From Polaribacter cellanae (GTDB lineage Bacteria; Bacteroidota; Bacteroidia; Flavobacteriales; Flavobacteriaceae), in assembly GCF_017569185.1 (NCBI RefSeq), contig NZ_CP071869.1, positions 62,001-126,000 on the forward strand: a stretch of 64,000 bases of DNA. The letters are read 5' to 3'. Below the pieces are notes generated by a model. The model was given only the letters and a program-made list of their open reading frames with translations. It made no database searches and was not told the origin of the DNA. Every line of letters begins with the position of its first letter. Within the stretch, counting starts at the first letter, position 1. Of the stretch, positions 18,452 through 26,677 are shown piece by piece. A program made the translations under genes and the position numbers.

Positions 18452-19357
18452 ATGAAGAATAAATTTTTTACATACATAGAAAATCTCCAAGACCAAATTA
18501 CTTCAAAATTAGAAGCAATTGATGGAAAAGCTAAATTCCAAGAAGACAATTGGAAAAGAGCAGAAGGTGGTGGAGGTAGAACTCGTGTGATAGAAAATGG
18601 CGCAATTTTCGAAAAAGGAGGTGTAAATATTTCTAAAGTATTTGGCGAATTACCAGTAGCATTAAGAGAACAATTTGGCGTAGAAGAAGGTAATTTCTTC
18701 GCTTGCGGGTTGAGTTTGGTTTTACATCCAATAAATCCTTTTGTGCCAACTGTGCATGCAAACTGGCGTTATTTCGAAATGTACAATTCAGCAGGAGAAA
18801 TTGTAACCCAATGGTTTGGTGGAGGTCAAGATTTAACTCCTTATTATTTGTTTAACGAAGATGCAATACATTTTCACACAGTTTGTAAAAAAGCTTGCGA
18901 TAAACATCATTCAGATTTTTATCCGAAATTTAAAGAAACTTGCGACAACTATTTCTGGAATTCGCACAGAAACGAAGCACGTGGAATTGGAGGTTTGTTT
19001 TTCGATTACTTAAAAGAGACTGAAGAATTTTCAATACAAGATAGGTTCAATTTTGTTACAGAAGTTGGAAATAGTTTTTTAGAAAGCTATGTTCCAATTG
19101 TAGAAAAAAGAAAAGAAACTTCGTTTACAAGAGAGCAAAAGGATTGGCAAGAAGTTAGAAGAGGTAGGTATGTGGAATTTAATTTGGTGCATGACAGAGG
19201 TACCCTTTTCGGTTTAAAAACAAACGGAAGAATAGAAAGTATTTTAATGAGTTTACCACCAATTGTTCAGTGGAAATACGACTACCATCCAACAGAAAAT
19301 TCTGAAGAAGAAAGGTTGTTAAAAGTTTTAAGAAAACCTAAAAATTGGATTTCTTAG
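18452..19357 (+). CDS. hemF: Oxygen-dependent coproporphyrinogen III oxidase
   Basis: The protein has 301 residues from the ATG at 18452. An in-frame TTG at 18428 would add eight residues (MERSKDRI) that are only translated repeat, so it is rejected as the start. Family motifs are 'GGGGRTRVIENGAIFEKGGVN' in part at the N-terminal third, 'WFGGGQDLTPYYL', and 'EVRRGRYVEFNLVHDRGT'. It uses O2 to convert two propionates of coproporphyrinogen III to vinyls, so this branch needs oxygen. It is the last hem gene, and a hairpin terminator follows immediately. Confidence 0.96.
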   Translation: MKNKFFTYIENLQDQITSKLEAIDGKAKFQEDNWKRAEGGGGRTRVIENGAIFEKGGVNISKVFGELPVALREQFGVEEGNFFACGLSLVLHPINPFVPTVHANWRYFEMYNSAGEIVTQWFGGGQDLTPYYLFNEDAIHFHTVCKKACDKHHSDFYPKFKETCDNYFWNSHRNEARGIGGLFFDYLKETEEFSIQDRFNFVTEVGNSFLESYVPIVEKRKETSFTREQKDWQEVRRGRYVEFNLVHDRGTLFGLKTNGRIESILMSLPPIVQWKYDYHPTENSEEERLLKVLRKPKNWIS

Positions 19358-19364
19358 AAAATAT

Positions 19365-19397
19365 AAAAATGCAAGACTAATTTAGTCTTGCATTTTT
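19365..19397 (+). terminator. Terminator of the hem operon
   Basis: AAAAATGCAAGACTA (19365-19379) pairs with TAGTCTTGCATTTTT (19383-19397) over 15 bp with a 3-nt loop. It begins 7 bp after the hemF stop. Confidence 0.9.
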
Positions 19398-19404
19398 GTT
19401 TTAA

Positions 19405-19422
19405 GTTAACGCAAGGTTAACG
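19405..19422 (+). promoter_or_regulatory. Direct-repeat operator upstream of the histidine kinase gene
   Basis: GTTAACG at 19405 and GTTAACG at 19416 are two identical heptamers exactly 11 bp apart, the arrangement used by OmpR-type dimers. The second box starts 41 bp before a TATTTTTG -7 element (19457-19464). Matching boxes lie at 21688, 62721 and (minus) 36467-36483. Confidence 0.6.
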
Positions 19423-19467
19423 TGCTAATTTTTCATTAAAAAGAAAAAGGAATTCTTATTTTTGAAA

Positions 19468-20859
19468 ATGCGTAAAAAAATTAGACTTCTTATTATTGCA
19501 TCTATTTTAGGTTTATTAGCACTCTCTTTAGTACAGGCTTATTTAATTAACAACACCTATAAATTAGAAAAAGACGTTTTTATTTCTGAAACCAGAGAAT
19601 CTATTTCGAGGATAGACGATTTATCGCCAAGTTTAGATCAAATGAACGATGCTTGGCAAGCCTATTTCTTAAATGTTATTGCAGATTATCAAGTTAAAAA
19701 AATAACGAAACAAGAAGTTTTACAAAATTTAAATTCCATAACAGATTCTATTAATAACACATATATTAACAAATTTAAAACGGAATTATCTAAGAGAAAT
19801 ATTGGTTCTAATCTTAAATTTCAAAAGCAAGTAAAAACAATTATTCTTTTAGATAGCATTAAAAACGATACGGTTTTTCAATCACAAACAAAACCTTCTT
19901 TTCGTTTATTAGGAGACGATTTTTCCATAGAAGATGGCCACAAAGTAAGTAATTCTATGTGGTTAACAGACCATACTTTTCAAAAAATTATTAATGGAAA
20001 AACAAAGTCAGTTACTTTTAATCTTCAGTTCGAAACCCAAGATTTAATGAATATAGATGGTTGGGAGAAAATTGTGCTAAGAAGAATGGCGAGTTTGTTA
20101 ATTCTCTCTGTTTTTATTTTCTTATTTGTTTTTGGCCTATTGTATTATTCCATAAAAAATTTAATCACACAAAAGAAAATTGCAGATATAAAAACCGATT
20201 TTGTAAATAACATAACACACGAATTAAAAACACCTTTGGCGACCTTAACTTTGGCTACAAAAATGCTGAAAAAAGATGAAGTAAAACAACAGCCAGCTAT
20301 TATAGAAAATACTGTAAGCACTATAGAAAGACAAAATATTCGTTTGCAAAAATTGATAGATCAAGTATTGAATAATTCTTTAGGTTATCAAGAAATTAAA
20401 TTACACAAAGAAGTTGTAAATACAAACGATTACTTGGATATGATTGTTAATGATTTTCAACTTTCTTTAGATTCAGAAAGTATAAAAATCTATAAGAATA
20501 TTACTGTAAATAAAGAAATTTCAATTGATAAGTTTTATTTTACCACAGCAATTTTAAACATTTTAGAAAATGCAGTTAAGTACGGAAAAGAAGGTTTAGA
20601 AATACATATTTCAGCAAAAATAAAACACAATTTTACAATCTCAATTAAAGATAATGGCATTGGAATTCCTAAAAAACAACAACCATTTTTGTTTGATAAA
20701 TTTTACAGAGTTGGTAATAAAGAAGTCCATAATGTAAAAGGTTTAGGGTTGGGTTTGTATTACACACATCAAATAATAAAAGCACATAAAGGTAATATTT
20801 TTGTTGAAAGTGAAGAAAATGTCGGAAGTACATTTACCATTAAAATTCCTTTAAAATAA
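19468..20859 (+). CDS. Membrane sensor histidine kinase
   Basis: The protein has 463 residues from the ATG at 19468. There is one helix near 5-27, a periplasmic segment of about 180 residues, and a second helix near 207-228. The HisKA box 'DFVNNITHELKTPLATL' has His251 as phospho-acceptor. ATP-binding boxes follow: 'ILENAVKYGKEG' (N), 'IKDNGIGIPKKQQPFLFDKFYR' in part (G1/F) and 'GLGLGLYYTH' (G2). The periplasmic sensor has no domain I can name. The response regulator starts 1 nt before this gene's stop ends (overlap of one base). The -7-like box ends only 3 nt before the ATG, so the message may be leaderless. Confidence 0.93.
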   Translation: MRKKIRLLIIASILGLLALSLVQAYLINNTYKLEKDVFISETRESISRIDDLSPSLDQMNDAWQAYFLNVIADYQVKKITKQEVLQNLNSITDSINNTYINKFKTELSKRNIGSNLKFQKQVKTIILLDSIKNDTVFQSQTKPSFRLLGDDFSIEDGHKVSNSMWLTDHTFQKIINGKTKSVTFNLQFETQDLMNIDGWEKIVLRRMASLLILSVFIFLFVFGLLYYSIKNLITQKKIADIKTDFVNNITHELKTPLATLTLATKMLKKDEVKQQPAIIENTVSTIERQNIRLQKLIDQVLNNSLGYQEIKLHKEVVNTNDYLDMIVNDFQLSLDSESIKIYKNITVNKEISIDKFYFTTAILNILENAVKYGKEGLEIHISAKIKHNFTISIKDNGIGIPKKQQPFLFDKFYRVGNKEVHNVKGLGLGLYYTHQIIKAHKGNIFVESEENVGSTFTIKIPLK

Positions 20860-21560
20860 TGGGCACAAACAAACATATCTTATTGGCAGAAGACGATATC
20901 GATTTTGGAAGCATTTTAAAACAGTATTTAGAAATGTCTGGCTTTTCTGTAGAATGGACAAAAGATGGAGAAGAAGCTTTAAAAATCTTTCAAAAAAATA
21001 ATTTTAATATTTGTGTGTTAGATATAATGATGCCAAAATTAGACGGGTTTTCTTTAGCTGAAAAAATTATAGAAATTAACCCAGAAATTCCTTTTATTTT
21101 CTTGACTGCCAGAAAAATGAAAGAAGATAAATTAAAGGGGTTAAAATTGGGGGCAGACGATTATATTGTAAAACCTTTCGAAGCAGATGAATTGGTTTTA
21201 AGGTTGAATAATATTCTAAAAAGAACTCAAAAATTATCAACAAAAATAAATAAAGACGAAATTTTAACCATTGGTAAGTATCAATTCAATACCAGGAGAT
21301 TAGAGTTAAAAATGGATGAGAATATGCAACAACTAACAGAAAAAGAAGGAGAATTGATTCGTTTTTTATATGTGCATAAAAATCAATTATTAAAAAGAGA
21401 AGAAATTCTAAAAGCTGTTTGGCAAAACGACGATTTTTTTACAGGAAGAAGTATGGATGTTTTTATCAGTAGAATTCGTAAATATTTTAAAGAAGATACA
21501 TCAATATCCATAGAAAGCACACGTGGAATTGGTTTGGAATTTAAGGTTAATGAAACTTAA
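20859..21560 (+). CDS. OmpR-family response regulator
   Basis: The protein has 233 residues. The receiver domain has the acidic pocket 'EDDID' (11-15), phospho-acceptor Asp55 in 'CVLDIMMPKLDG', Thr in 'FLTAR', and Lys105 in 'DYIVKPFEADEL'. The C-terminal winged helix includes 'LTEKEGELIRFLYVHKNQLLKREEILKAVW', 'RSMDVFISRIRKYF' and 'IESTRGIGLEFKV'. It is translationally coupled to the kinase. Direct repeats spaced 11 bp near its own operon and the next gene suggest autoregulation and an adjacent target. Whether it resembles Bacteroides RprY closely cannot be settled here. Confidence 0.95.
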   Translation: MGTNKHILLAEDDIDFGSILKQYLEMSGFSVEWTKDGEEALKIFQKNNFNICVLDIMMPKLDGFSLAEKIIEINPEIPFIFLTARKMKEDKLKGLKLGADDYIVKPFEADELVLRLNNILKRTQKLSTKINKDEILTIGKYQFNTRRLELKMDENMQQLTEKEGELIRFLYVHKNQLLKREEILKAVWQNDDFFTGRSMDVFISRIRKYFKEDTSISIESTRGIGLEFKVNET

Positions 21561-21590
21561 CCTAAAAGAAGTTTTAACTTCTTTTAGGTT
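21559..21590 (+). terminator. Terminator of the two-component operon
   Basis: AACCTAAAAGAAGTT (21559-21573) pairs perfectly with AACTTCTTTTAGGTT (21576-21590), followed by TTTAG. A second, weaker stem (CCCG...CGGG with a T run) follows at about 21606-21631. Confidence 0.9.
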
Positions 21591-21687
21591 TTTAGTTGAA
21601 TTAATCCCGTTGAAAAGCGGGGTTCTTTTTTGAGTTTTCCAAATTTTATAAATACATATACTTGTGTAAATGTAGTACCCATTTAAA

Positions 21688-21748
21688 GTTAATCGTAAGT
21701 TAACGAGTTGTATTTCTTTGTTTTAGGTGGTTTTGAGATATACATTTG
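21688..21748 (+). promoter_or_regulatory. Operator and promoter of the disrupted secreted-protein gene
   Basis: GTTAAT (21688) and GTTAACG (21699) are 11 bp apart. They are followed by TTTG at 21717-21720 and, 20 bp on, TACATTTG at 21741-21748, a textbook Bacteroidota -33/-7 pair. The second GTTAA box starts 42 bp upstream of the -7 element, nearly the same as in front of the kinase gene (41 bp). The start codon is at 21776. Confidence 0.7.
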
Positions 21749-21947
21749 TAGCATATTAATCTTAAACCTTTTATTATGAAATTTTTATTATTACCAGTAT
21801 TAATTGCATCGTTTTTAACAACGAGTATTTTTTCTCAAACGACACCAAAAAAACCAAAAACGCCATCTACATCTACATCTAAAAGTACTTCTTATTCGAT
21901 TACTTTCGATACAGATAGCAAAGAAGAAAATTCATCTGTATCTATAA

Positions 21948-23595
21948 AGGCACTTTCATAAAACAACGAATCCCTTGTTTTTACGAGGGATTTGTTGTAT
22001 TTTGTAGCTATAATAAACCCCGAAAATGGCCAATATAGGCAAAAAACGGGGTTTTAATTTCGACAATTATGAAAGTACGAAGAATTTCTGAAATGCAACA
22101 CCGCATTTCAATTTTTTCCCCTCAGCGAGAATTATGATGCTCATTATGCGCGATTTTTAGAGGGAGATTTAGGTAAAATCTACTCTGCAATTCCTTGGAA
22201 TGATTTAGTTAGCTCTTTTGGTATTTCTGAACAATCAAAAGGGAGAAACTATCTTTTTAGTCCTAAAGGAAGACTAGGTTTAATGTTTTTAAAACATTAT
22301 GCTAATTGTTCAGATAGAAAATTGATTGAGCAACTAAACTCGAATTTAGACTATCAATTTTTCTGTGATATAGAACTAGGTTTTGAACGCTTAACAAACT
22401 ATAAAATAGTGAGCCAAATACGTTGTGAATTAGCAGAGAAACTCGATATTAATTCCATAGAAAAAATTCTATTCAACTCTTGGAAAAACGAAATTGAAAA
22501 CCCCAATCAAATTGTAATGGATGCTACTTGTTATGAAAGTGAAGTTCGTTACCCTAGCATCCAAAAATTACTTTGGGAGTCGGTTCATTGGTTGTACAAT
22601 CAATTACGTAAAACCTGCTCTATATTAGGGGTTAAAATGATTAGAAGTAAATATATCAAGTGGAAAAAACGTTATCAAGGATTTAGTAAAATGCGAAGAA
22701 AAACCAAGTCGAAACGTATTTCATTAACCCGAGGTTTACTCAATCTGTTAAGTAAATTTATCAACTTTGAAAAAGAGTTGTCAGAAAATCACAATATTGA
22801 GTTTATAGCTTTGTATTATAAGCGAATAAATACAATTCAAAGGATTTACAAACAACAAAAAGATCATTTTGATACAGGAGAAAAAATCAAAGATAGAATT
22901 GTAAGCATTCAAAAGGATTATATTCGTCCTATTGTTCGAGGAAAGGAAGTAAAACCTGTTGAATTTGGAGCAAAAGTTAACAAAGTTCAAATTGATGGAA
23001 TTAGCTTTATCGAACATATTAACTTTAATGCATTTCATGAAGGAAATCGTTTTATTCAAACAGTCCAAAAAGCACAAGGATTAACTCGAAAAAAAGTAAA
23101 AATAGCTGGAGCAGATAAAATTTATGCCACCAATAAAAATAGAAAACACTGTAGTTCTAAGAACATAGAAACAGACTTTATCCCCAAGGGAAAAAAGCCG
23201 AAAAATCATAAAGAAAAAAAGCAACTTAGAGCTATTATCGCAAAAGAAAGAGCTACAAGATTAGAAGGTTCTTTTGGAAAGGATAAAGAATATTATCACT
23301 TACGAAAAATAAAAGCCAAAACTAAAAAGAATGAAATTCTATGGATATTCTTTGGAATACACACAGGGAATGCTCTTGAAATTGGCCGAAGAAAAATAGC
23401 TAAAACAGCACAACAAGTAGTCTAAATTTGAAGCATTGAATATAGTTTTATGGGAGAGGTATGTCTTGTTGGGAAGTTTTTAAGAAACTGAACACTTAAA
23501 ACAGCTTTAAAACAAAAATTGAGGGTAGAATTTAAATAATTCTGCCCGCAATTTTAGCTGCATTTTTAAAAATAACCTATTTTCTGAATGTGCCT
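21948..23595 (+). mobile_element. Insertion sequence copy 2, IS1182-like, complete, 1648 bp
   Basis: Ends AGGCACTTTCATAAAAC (left) and, read inward from the right, AGGCACATTCAGAAAAT. Flanking direct repeats ATAA are at 21944-21947 and 23596-23599. The length equals copy 1 (744-2391) and the orientation is opposite. Both copies have their own matched target duplication, so each arrived by its own transposition and no inversion between them has happened since. Hairpins at 21963-21998 and 22015-22054 precede the transposase. Confidence 0.95.
22283..23425 (+). CDS. DDE transposase of insertion sequence copy 2 (ORF lacks about 70 N-terminal residues)
   Basis: This is the 380-residue ORF seen in copy 1, with E instead of K in 'NFEKELSEN' and V as the last residue. 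The DDE residues are intact ('MDATCYE', 'GADKIYAT', 'LEGSFG'). The reading frame is open upstream to about 22073, encoding residues that fit a transposase N-terminus. The only nearby ATG (22069) reads AAA GTA CGA instead of the AAG TAC GAA that would join the frame; one extra A after the ATG explains the offset. Copy 1 has the same arrangement. Confidence 0.92.
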   Translation: MFLKHYANCSDRKLIEQLNSNLDYQFFCDIELGFERLTNYKIVSQIRCELAEKLDINSIEKILFNSWKNEIENPNQIVMDATCYESEVRYPSIQKLLWESVHWLYNQLRKTCSILGVKMIRSKYIKWKKRYQGFSKMRRKTKSKRISLTRGLLNLLSKFINFEKELSENHNIEFIALYYKRINTIQRIYKQQKDHFDTGEKIKDRIVSIQKDYIRPIVRGKEVKPVEFGAKVNKVQIDGISFIEHINFNAFHEGNRFIQTVQKAQGLTRKKVKIAGADKIYATNKNRKHCSSKNIETDFIPKGKKPKNHKEKKQLRAIIAKERATRLEGSFGKDKEYYHLRKIKAKTKKNEILWIFFGIHTGNALEIGRRKIAKTAQQVV

Positions 23596-24179
23596 ATAAA
23601 AAGAAACGATAATATTTATAAGTTTACAGCAAGATTTCATAAAAGTAAAACAGGTGCTATTAAAAAACTATTGGTAGACAAATTAGGAAATTCTAATCTA
23701 ACGACTTCTGGAGATACTTTTAGATGGATTAAAACTGAAAATGGAGACAAATTATACGATTGTAAATTAACAGACGATACTTTAAAAATCTACGTAGATA
23801 AAGAATATGCAAATTCTAAAATTGTAGAAATGATGAGCGATTTTGGAGAGGTTTTAAAAGATGCCATTTCTGGTACAGACTCAAAAGAAGAGGCTAAAAA
23901 AATAGCAGAAAGTGAGCTAAAAAGTGCCGAAAGAGAATTGGAAAGAGCAAAAAGAGTGTTAGAAAAAGTGAAAAGAAGATTGGAAAGAAATAATTAATCT
24001 GTTATTATATATTTAATTTTTAAGCTAAAAACTGAATTATATTCAATATAATTTGTTTTTAGCTTTTTTTATTATGAATAATTTAAAAGTTTTAAGTTTA
24101 AAAAAAATCAATTTCATACTATTTTTAATGAAAAATCATTCATTTTTTAGTATTTTTGCATTCTTAAAAATTGATATAA

Positions 24180-25517
24180 ATGGCAAGATTCGAATTAAAA
24201 TTACCAAAGATGGGAGAAAGTGTTGCAGAAGCAACCATTACCTCTTGGTTAAAAGAAGTTGGAGAAACAGTAGAATTAGATGAAGCTATCGTAGAAATTG
24301 CGACAGATAAAGTAGATTCTGAAGTACCTTCTGAAGTAGAAGGAACTCTAGTAGAAATATTATTTGAAAAAGATGAAGTTGTGGCTGTTGGCGCAACAAT
24401 CGCAATTATAGAAACAGATGGAGAAGATGAAAGTTCAGATAATGAAGAAACTGTCGTTTCTAGCGATTCCGAAATTTCAGTAGAGAAATCTCAAATTGCA
24501 GAAGTAGAAAAAACAGTAGAAAAAGCAAACAAAGTTGTTGCAACTCCAGTATCTAAAACTTCAAATACAGGTAAATTTTACTCACCTTTGGTTAGAAATA
24601 TCGCCAAAACAGAAGGTGTTTCTATGGAAGAATTAGAAACCATTGCAGGTTCTGGTAAAGATGGAAGAGTTACTAAAGAAGATATTTTATTATATATAGA
24701 AAATAGAAAATCTACTCCAAAAACGACAGCAGTTCCTAAACAAGAAATTAGAGTTGAAAAATCAATCCCAAAAGAGGTTCAAAAAGCCACACCAGTTTCT
24801 GTAAATGGTGGAGATGAAATTGTTGAAATGAGTAGAATGGGTAAATTGGTTGCCAAACACATGGTAAACTCTGTTCAAACTTCTGCACATGTGCAATCTT
24901 TTATCGAAATCGATGTTACCAATATTGTAAAGTGGAGAACAAAAGTTAAAGATGCTTTCTTTAAAAGAGAAGGAGAGAAGTTAACTTTTACGCCAATATT
25001 AATGCACGCTGTTGCAACTACCATAAAAAAATATCCATTAATTAATATAGCTGTTGATGGAGAGCATATTATTAAAAAGAAAAATATTAATTTAGGAATG
25101 GCAGCCGCTTTACCAGATGGAAATTTAATTGTGCCTGTAATTAAAAATGCAGATCAGTTGAATTTAGTAGGCATGACAAAATCCGTAAATGATTTGGCTA
25201 CAAGAGCAAGAAATAATGCTTTAAAACCAGATGAAATTCAAGGAGGAACATATACTGTAACCAATGTTGGTAGCTTTGGTTCTGTAATGGGAACACCAAT
25301 TATTAACCAACCACAAGTTGCAATTTTAGCTTTAGGAGCTATTAGAAAAATACCTGCAGTAATTGAAACTCCAGAAGGCGATTTTATAGGGATAAGACAA
25401 AAAATGTTTGTATCTCATTCTTACGATCACAGAGTTGTAAATGGTGCTTTAGGTGGTATGTTTATTAAAACACTAAAAGAAACATTGGAAGCTTGGGATG
25501 TAAATCAAGATTTCTAA
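24180..25517 (+). CDS. 2-oxoacid dehydrogenase E2 acyltransferase, single lipoyl domain
   Basis: The protein has 445 residues. The lipoyl domain is at 1-78 with lipoylated Lys44 in 'IATDKVDSEV'. An acidic linker follows, then a peripheral-subunit-binding domain near 136-180 ('FYSPLVRNIAKTEGVS', 'GKDGRVTKEDILLYI'). The catalytic domain ends with 'SYDHRVVNGALGG', holding the active-site His. The single lipoyl domain and the 'LPKMGESVAEATI' start fit the branched-chain or 2-oxoglutarate group rather than the pyruvate type; the pyruvate E2 is the separate gene at 26678. No E1 is adjacent. A TATTTTTG -7 box is at 24151-24158. Confidence 0.9.
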   Translation: MARFELKLPKMGESVAEATITSWLKEVGETVELDEAIVEIATDKVDSEVPSEVEGTLVEILFEKDEVVAVGATIAIIETDGEDESSDNEETVVSSDSEISVEKSQIAEVEKTVEKANKVVATPVSKTSNTGKFYSPLVRNIAKTEGVSMEELETIAGSGKDGRVTKEDILLYIENRKSTPKTTAVPKQEIRVEKSIPKEVQKATPVSVNGGDEIVEMSRMGKLVAKHMVNSVQTSAHVQSFIEIDVTNIVKWRTKVKDAFFKREGEKLTFTPILMHAVATTIKKYPLINIAVDGEHIIKKKNINLGMAAALPDGNLIVPVIKNADQLNLVGMTKSVNDLATRARNNALKPDEIQGGTYTVTNVGSFGSVMGTPIINQPQVAILALGAIRKIPAVIETPEGDFIGIRQKMFVSHSYDHRVVNGALGGMFIKTLKETLEAWDVNQDF

Positions 25518-25542
25518 AAAGTTAAAATATCCATAGATTTAT

Positions 25543-25572
25543 AAAACGTTCAGATTTTCTGAGCGTTTTTTA
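25543..25572 (+). terminator. Terminator after the E2 gene
   Basis: AAAACGTTCAGA (25543-25554) pairs with TCTGAGCGTTTT (25558-25569), one G-T pair, followed by T residues. Confidence 0.85.
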
Positions 25573-25622
25573 TTTAGATTCAATTATATTCGCACATATA
25601 ATAATATTAAACTTATAATAAA

Positions 25623-26357
25623 ATGAAAAAATTGTTATTTTTATTCGTGTTGGTAGCAACAGTTAATGCAACAGCACAAGAAACAGCATTGTTAAGACTT
25701 AATTATGCGAAAGGAGATACTTATAAAATAGATATGAAAGTTACTCAGAATGCAGGAGCAGCAATGTCTTCTACTATTATGATGACTATGAAACAAAATA
25801 TAACTTCTGTTACAGGAGATGTATTTACATCTAACATGAAAATCTCAAAAATGTCTATGGACATGATGCAAGGTGGACAAATTATGAGCTATGATTCGTC
25901 TAAAAAAGAAGAGGATTTAGATGAAACAGGAAAAATGATGGCGACTCAAATGGGGCCATTTTTAAAAGCTAACTTTACTTCTAAAGGAAATAATAGAGGA
26001 GAGGTTTTAGAAACCAAAGTAGAACCTAATGTTCCTGGAGCAGAAGAAATGTTAAAACAATCTGGAAATGTTGTCTATCCAAAAGAAACCGTAAAAGTTG
26101 GAACTGAATGGTCTATGGAAAAGAATGAAAAAGGAATGGAGTTAAAATTTACCTATAAAGTTGTAGAGATAACAGCTTCTAATGTAAAATTAGATGTTAC
26201 AGGTACAGTTGGTGGAATGGCAACAGGAACAATTTCTGGAAATATGAATATAAACAGAAAATCTGGAATTCCTACAAATTCTAAAATAGATATGAAAATG
26301 GCACTTCAAGGGCAGGAAATTATTACGGGTGTAGTCTCTAAAATGGTAAAAATGTAA
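25623..26357 (+). CDS. Exported protein, DUF6263-like
   Basis: The protein has 244 residues, with a signal peptide at about 1-19 ('MKKLLFLFVLVATVNATAQ'). The mature part is rich in Met, Lys and Gly: 'LRLNYAKGDTYKIDMKVTQN', then 'YPKETVKVGTEWS', and 'VGGMATGTISGNMNINRKSGIPTNSKIDMKM' in part. This pattern of long beta strands fits the DUF6263 family seen in Bacteroidota; function unknown. It stands alone between two terminators. Confidence 0.7.
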   Translation: MKKLLFLFVLVATVNATAQETALLRLNYAKGDTYKIDMKVTQNAGAAMSSTIMMTMKQNITSVTGDVFTSNMKISKMSMDMMQGGQIMSYDSSKKEEDLDETGKMMATQMGPFLKANFTSKGNNRGEVLETKVEPNVPGAEEMLKQSGNVVYPKETVKVGTEWSMEKNEKGMELKFTYKVVEITASNVKLDVTGTVGGMATGTISGNMNINRKSGIPTNSKIDMKMALQGQEIITGVVSKMVKM

Positions 26358-26677
26358 TCTACATTTTTTTCAATTATAAGGGCTGTATAAAAATTAACTT
26401 AAAATAACAAGTTCTAAATTTTTATACAGCTTCTTTTTTTAATATTAGTGTTTCTTATTAAATTAACATTTTGTATCGCCTATAATTTTGTTTCTTTTTA
26501 GTATTATTTAAAACTTTAATACTTATTTTTCTAAAGATTTACCCTAATTTTTCGTTAAGGAAAATTTCTTTATTCTTTTTACTTGAATAAAGAATTCGTA
26601 TAAGTTGTTCTCTAAATTGAAAATAAAAAAAAAACCAGCGAATTTCGCTGGTTCTATAAAATATATTTAAAAGAAAA
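26358..26677. terminator. Convergent intergenic region with two terminators
   Basis: GCTGTATAAAAATT (26382-26395) pairs with AATTTTTATACAGC (26417-26430), followed by a T run, serving the plus-strand gene. AACCAGCGA (26633-26641) pairs with TCGCTGGTT (26645-26653); read on minus it is followed by a T run (26632 down to 26622), serving pdhC. Nothing coding is visible between them. Confidence 0.85.

Larger units (their letters stand above)
21776..23997 (+). pseudogene. Secreted protein gene interrupted by insertion sequence copy 2
   Basis: The 5' part (21776-21947) encodes a signal peptide 'MKFLLLPVLIASFLTTSIFSQ' region and a Ser/Thr/Lys-rich linker. The 3' part (23600-23997) encodes a globular segment and a highly charged C-terminal helix with heptad character ('ELERAKRVLEKVKRRLERN'). 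Removing 21948-23595 plus one 4-bp target duplication joins the parts in frame: 570 bp, 189 residues, with '...SSVSIKRNDNIYKF' across the junction. So the insertion is recent relative to decay of the gene. The family is unknown to me. Its place just after the two-component genes, with a matching operator, suggests it was a target or partner of that system. Confidence 0.92.

Noticed and set aside
22069-22137. A separate 22-residue leader ORF in the insertion sequence
   Set aside because: It overlaps conserved transposase sequence in another frame; a one-base offset explains it better.
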